Under the pieces are notes generated by a model. The model made no database searches, was not told the origin of the DNA, and was given only the letters and a program-made list of their open reading frames with translations. Position numbers and translations under genes: made by a program. 64,000 bases of DNA from NCBI GenBank assembly GCA_002387205.1, contig DGLA01000002.1:259778-323777 (forward strand), in the 5' to 3' direction. The stretch's first letter is position 1, and every line of letters starts with the position of its first letter. This DNA comes from Stutzerimonas stutzeri. GTDB taxonomy: Bacteria; Pseudomonadota; Gammaproteobacteria; Pseudomonadales; Pseudomonadaceae. Shown here piece by piece: positions 61,702 through 64,000 of the stretch.

Positions 61702-62058
61702 TGTTGTTATTCCTTGTCTGATCCGCGGGTCGCCGCTATGAAGTGTTGGCGACTGTCATGGCTCAATTGTATACAAAAGGTTTTGCGGTTTGTAAATTAA
61801 AAAACCCGATAATCTATTGGTCATGATCCGGGTGCGGCGCCTCTTCCCTCATGGTTTGTCTCGCTGGCCTGCAAGTCAGGCACTTCTAGCTAACACCAGC
61901 CAGCAGGAAGCGGGCCAAAATGGTGATCTATAAACTGTGTACAATTTTGTCAAAAACTGTCTTTGTTTATTTTGTCGGGATGCTATGCTCGATCCATCTC
62001 CACCATCCATCACCAAGAGGAGGCGGGCATTGGCGATTGATCGCTGGTGCTGGAATCT
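61702..62058. promoter_or_regulatory. Divergent puuE/uraH promoter region with operator-like palindromes
   Basis: 357 bp without a gene. It holds TTGTATACAA (61,767-61,776), 66 bp from the puuE start, and CTGTGTACAA (61,935-61,944) next to further TTGT half sites on the uraH side. AT-rich, in contrast to neighbours. Same motif as at 54,885. Confidence 0.6.
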
Positions 62059-62412
62059 ATGGGACGTTTGACAACTCATGTACTGGATGCTGCCCACGGT
62101 TGCCCAGGCAGCGACATCCGCATCGAACTCTATCGTGTCGAAGGCGAACGCCTCGAGCTGGTTAAGACGAGTCGGACCAATAGCGATGGCCGTTGCGACT
62201 CGCCTCTGCTGGAAAGTGACGACTATCGTTCTGGCGTGTATCAATTGCAGTTCGCTGCCGGCGACTACTACCGCGGGCGCGGCATTGCGCTTCCCGAACC
62301 GGCCTTTCTGGATGTTGTGGTGCTGCGCTTCGGCATCAGTGCCGAGCAGGATCATTACCACGTGCCGTTGCTGATTTCGCCGTATAGCTACTCGACTTAT
62401 AGAGGTAGCTGA
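62059..62412 (+). CDS. uraH: 5-Hydroxyisourate hydrolase UraH
   Basis: 117 residues, transthyretin-like. Starts MGRLTTHVLDAAHGCPG with the catalytic His, Arg in the SDIRIELYRVEG strand, and ends with the family signature YSYSTYRGS. It hydrolyses 5-hydroxyisourate (from PuuD) to OHCU (used by UraD). Only catabolic gene on the + strand. Confidence 0.95.
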   Translation: MGRLTTHVLDAAHGCPGSDIRIELYRVEGERLELVKTSRTNSDGRCDSPLLESDDYRSGVYQLQFAAGDYYRGRGIALPEPAFLDVVVLRFGISAEQDHYHVPLLISPYSYSTYRGS

Positions 62413-62488
62413 TTGCACCCCGCCGCAGTCTTAAGTGATGCGGCTGTACCGCTCCCATGCGTGAAACCTTGACTCCCCTGAGTCCCCC

Positions 62489-62514
62489 GGCCCGCCTACC
62501 TGGCGGGTTTTTTT
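62489..62514 (+). terminator. Terminator after uraH
   Basis: CCCGCC-TACCT-GGCGGG followed by eight T. Classical rho-independent terminator. Confidence 0.93.
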
Positions 62515-62595
62515 TGGGGTTCGTTAGTGTAGGAGAAGGTTCGTGATACGGCCTAATGCCTCAGCCTTGCTGCCTTGCTGCCTGGCTTCAGAGCG

Positions 62596-63222
62596 CTACC
62601 GGCTCATCAACGAAACCGCTCCTGCGCCCCCGAACAGTGCCGCGCTCGTCCGGTTGAACCACACATGCCCCTTCCCGGTGCGCAGGTAACGCGCCGCGCC
62701 CTGCGCGCCCAGCCCATAGGCCAGCTTGCAACACAGGTCGAGCACCGCCCAGGTGGCGACCATGATCAGCAGCTGCGGCAGCAACGGCTGTTCCGCATTG
62801 AGAAACTGCGGCAGAAAGGCGGCGAAGAAGAGGATGTCCTTTGGATTGCTGCCGCCGAGCAGAAAGGCTTGCCCGAACAGGCGCCCGAACCGCGGCGCTG
62901 ACGCTGGGCCATCGACCTCGCGCGCAACCGGTGCGCGACGTGCCTCTTGCCAGCTCTGCCAGGCGAGGTAGAACAGGTACAGCGCACCGACCAGCTTGAA
63001 CGTGCTGAAAAGCCGCTCCGAGGCCAGCAGGATGGCGCCAAGCCCCAGTGCCGAGGCGCTGAGCAGGAGAATGGATGCCGTCACCCCGCCGAGAAACGCC
63101 GGCCACGAGCGGCGAACCCCATGGTTCAGGCTGTTGCTGATCATCAGCAGCGACAGCGGTCCGGGGATCAGGATCACCACCAGCGCCGCGCTCGCATACA
63201 ACAACCAGGTTTCCAGACTCAT
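62596..63222 (-). CDS. LysE-family amino-acid exporter
   Basis: 208 residues, six membrane segments. Starts MSLETWLLYASAALVVILIPGPLSLLMISNSLNHG with the conserved PGP, and has GGSNPKDILFFAAFLPQF, the LysE/RhtB signature. GGGAGGG precedes the ATG. Substrate (homoserine, threonine or other amino acid) unknown. Confidence 0.9.
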   Translation of the reverse strand: MSLETWLLYASAALVVILIPGPLSLLMISNSLNHGVRRSWPAFLGGVTASILLLSASALGLGAILLASERLFSTFKLVGALYLFYLAWQSWQEARRAPVAREVDGPASAPRFGRLFGQAFLLGGSNPKDILFFAAFLPQFLNAEQPLLPQLLIMVATWAVLDLCCKLAYGLGAQGAARYLRTGKGHVWFNRTSAALFGGAGAVSLMSR

Positions 63223-63240
63223 CACACCCTCCCGAGAAAC

Positions 63241-63273
63241 AGAAAAGCCCCGCCGCGGCGCGACGGGGCGGTG
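63241..63273 (-). terminator. Terminator after the AzgA-type permease
   Basis: On the minus strand CCCCGTCGC and GCGGCGGGG form a stem, followed by CTTTTCTG. It lies just past the stop at 63,287. Confidence 0.75.
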
Positions 63274-63286
63274 ATGCGCGCCTCGC

Positions 63287-64000
63287 TCAGAGAAAGGCGA
63301 ACTTGGCGACGAATATCACGCACAACACATACAGGCTGATCGAGACCTTGTCGCGTTGCCCGGTGAGCAGCTTCAGCGTCGCGTAGGTCAGGAAGCCCAG
63401 GGCGATGCCGTTGGCGATGGAGAACGTCAGCGGCATCATCACCACGGTCACGATCGCCGGGATGGTGTCGGTGTGGTCCTTCCAGTCGATATGCGCCATG
63501 CCGCTCATCATCAGCATCGCCACATAGATCAGCGCGCCTGCGGTGGCATAGGCGGGAATCATGCCAGCCAGCGGGGCGAAAAACATCGCGATCAGAAACA
63601 GCACGCCGACGGTCACCGCGGTCAGCCCGGTGCGGCCGCCCGCGGCCACGCCCGAGGCACTTTCCACGTAGCTGGTCACCGGCGGACAGCCGACAAAGGC
63701 ACCGACGACGCTGGATGTGCTATCCGCTTTCAGCGCGCGGGACAGGTTCTGGATCTTGCCGTCCTCGTCTACCAGATGAGCCCGGTGCGCAACGCCCATC
63801 AGCGTGCCCGCCGTGTCGAACATGTTCACGAAGAGAAACGCGAGGATCACGCTGACCATCGCGACATTCAGTGCACCGGCGATGTCCATCGCCAACCAGG
63901 TTGGCGCCAGGCTCGGAGGCATCGATACCAGGCCGTTGTACTCGACCAGCCCCATCGCCCAGCCGATACCGGTGACCACCAGCATGCTCAGCAGGATCGC
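63287..64000 (-). CDS. AzgA-type purine permease, C-terminal part (cut by window edge)
   Basis: The frame is open to base 64,000; about 237 C-terminal residues are visible. The NCS2/AzgA family (adenine, guanine, hypoxanthine uptake) is shown by FVNMFDTAGTLMGVA, GAFVGCPPVTSYVESASGVAAGGRTGLTA and APLAGMIPAYATAGALIYV. It ends the purine district in this window. Confidence 0.9.
   Translation of the reverse strand, partial: AILLSMLVVTGIGWAMGLVEYNGLVSMPPSLAPTWLAMDIAGALNVAMVSVILAFLFVNMFDTAGTLMGVAHRAHLVDEDGKIQNLSRALKADSTSSVVGAFVGCPPVTSYVESASGVAAGGRTGLTAVTVGVLFLIAMFFAPLAGMIPAYATAGALIYVAMLMMSGMAHIDWKDHTDTIPAIVTVVMMPLTFSIANGIALGFLTYATLKLLTGQRDKVSISLYVLCVIFVAKFAFL

Overview
The window is chromosomal DNA of a gamma-proteobacterium of the Pseudomonas group, most likely Stutzerimonas (Pseudomonas stutzeri) or a close relative. 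Gene order matches Pseudomonas: antiporter-xerD-dsbC-hom-thrC, rnt-pyrC, motY-argG-gloA, nth-rnfEGDCBA, ygfZ/sdhE-ygfX-nadB-algU-mucABCD, and icmP operon-bifA. DNA is GC-rich, genes are tightly packed with ATGA overlaps, and TTG/GTG starts occur. The genus is inferred from synteny and family knowledge; no search was run.

Layout. 1-11.4 kb: housekeeping genes (cation antiporter fragment, XerD, DsbC, homoserine dehydrogenase, threonine synthase, RNase T, dihydroorotase, MotY, argininosuccinate synthase, glyoxalase I, a small PA3496-family protein). 11.4-18.4 kb: nth and the six-gene Rnf electron-transport complex, with an RnfC carrying a long repeat tail. 18.6-25.7 kb: scattered single genes (secreted Arg/Tyr-rich protein, enoyl-CoA hydratase, orphan binding protein, ung, DUF4142, HDOD, ygfZ, sdhE-ygfX). 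32.4-38.5 kb: nadB and the algU-mucABCD envelope-stress operon with two AlgU-type promoters. 38.9-52.1 kb: chemoreceptor, Fur-type imelysin/di-heme operon, methyltransferase-like protein, the phosphodiesterase BifA, a RutR-like regulator and a second chemoreceptor. 52.3-64 kb: a purine/urate catabolic district (Tsx-like porin, xanthine/urate permease, PuuD urate hydroxylase, UraH, UraD, PuuE, allantoicase, ureidoglycolate lyase, AzgA-type permease) with one decayed permease gene and shared TTGTRYACAA palindromes.

The most unusual part is a small integrated element of about 6.7 kb (about 25,886-32,625) inside the 3' end of nadB. The displaced original nadB tail remains at the left junction (25,696-25,885), and the element supplies a diverged replacement tail at the right junction, so nadB reads through intact. 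The element encodes a tyrosine integrase, a frameshifted Bro-N antirepressor-like protein, an HNH endonuclease, two small unknown proteins, a protein I tentatively call capsid-like, and a small membrane protein. Its noncoding DNA is very rich in structure: two identical 20-bp sequences resembling T7/T3-class RNA polymerase promoters, a terminator whose 3' half resembles T7 T-phi, three long-stem hairpins upstream of genes, and two families of short palindromes. No RNA polymerase, terminase, portal or tail gene is present. My working hypothesis is a satellite that exploits a T7-like (autographivirus) helper; the alternative is a decayed remnant of an integrating T7-like phage.

How the genes work together: the purine genes form a route from imported xanthine/urate through 5-hydroxyisourate, OHCU and allantoin to allantoate, ureidoglycolate and glyoxylate, with nearby candidates for uptake, regulation and chemotaxis. 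The nadB-algU-muc block is the classic sigma-22 regulatory operon. The Rnf block drives reverse electron flow to ferredoxin or the SoxR reductase role.
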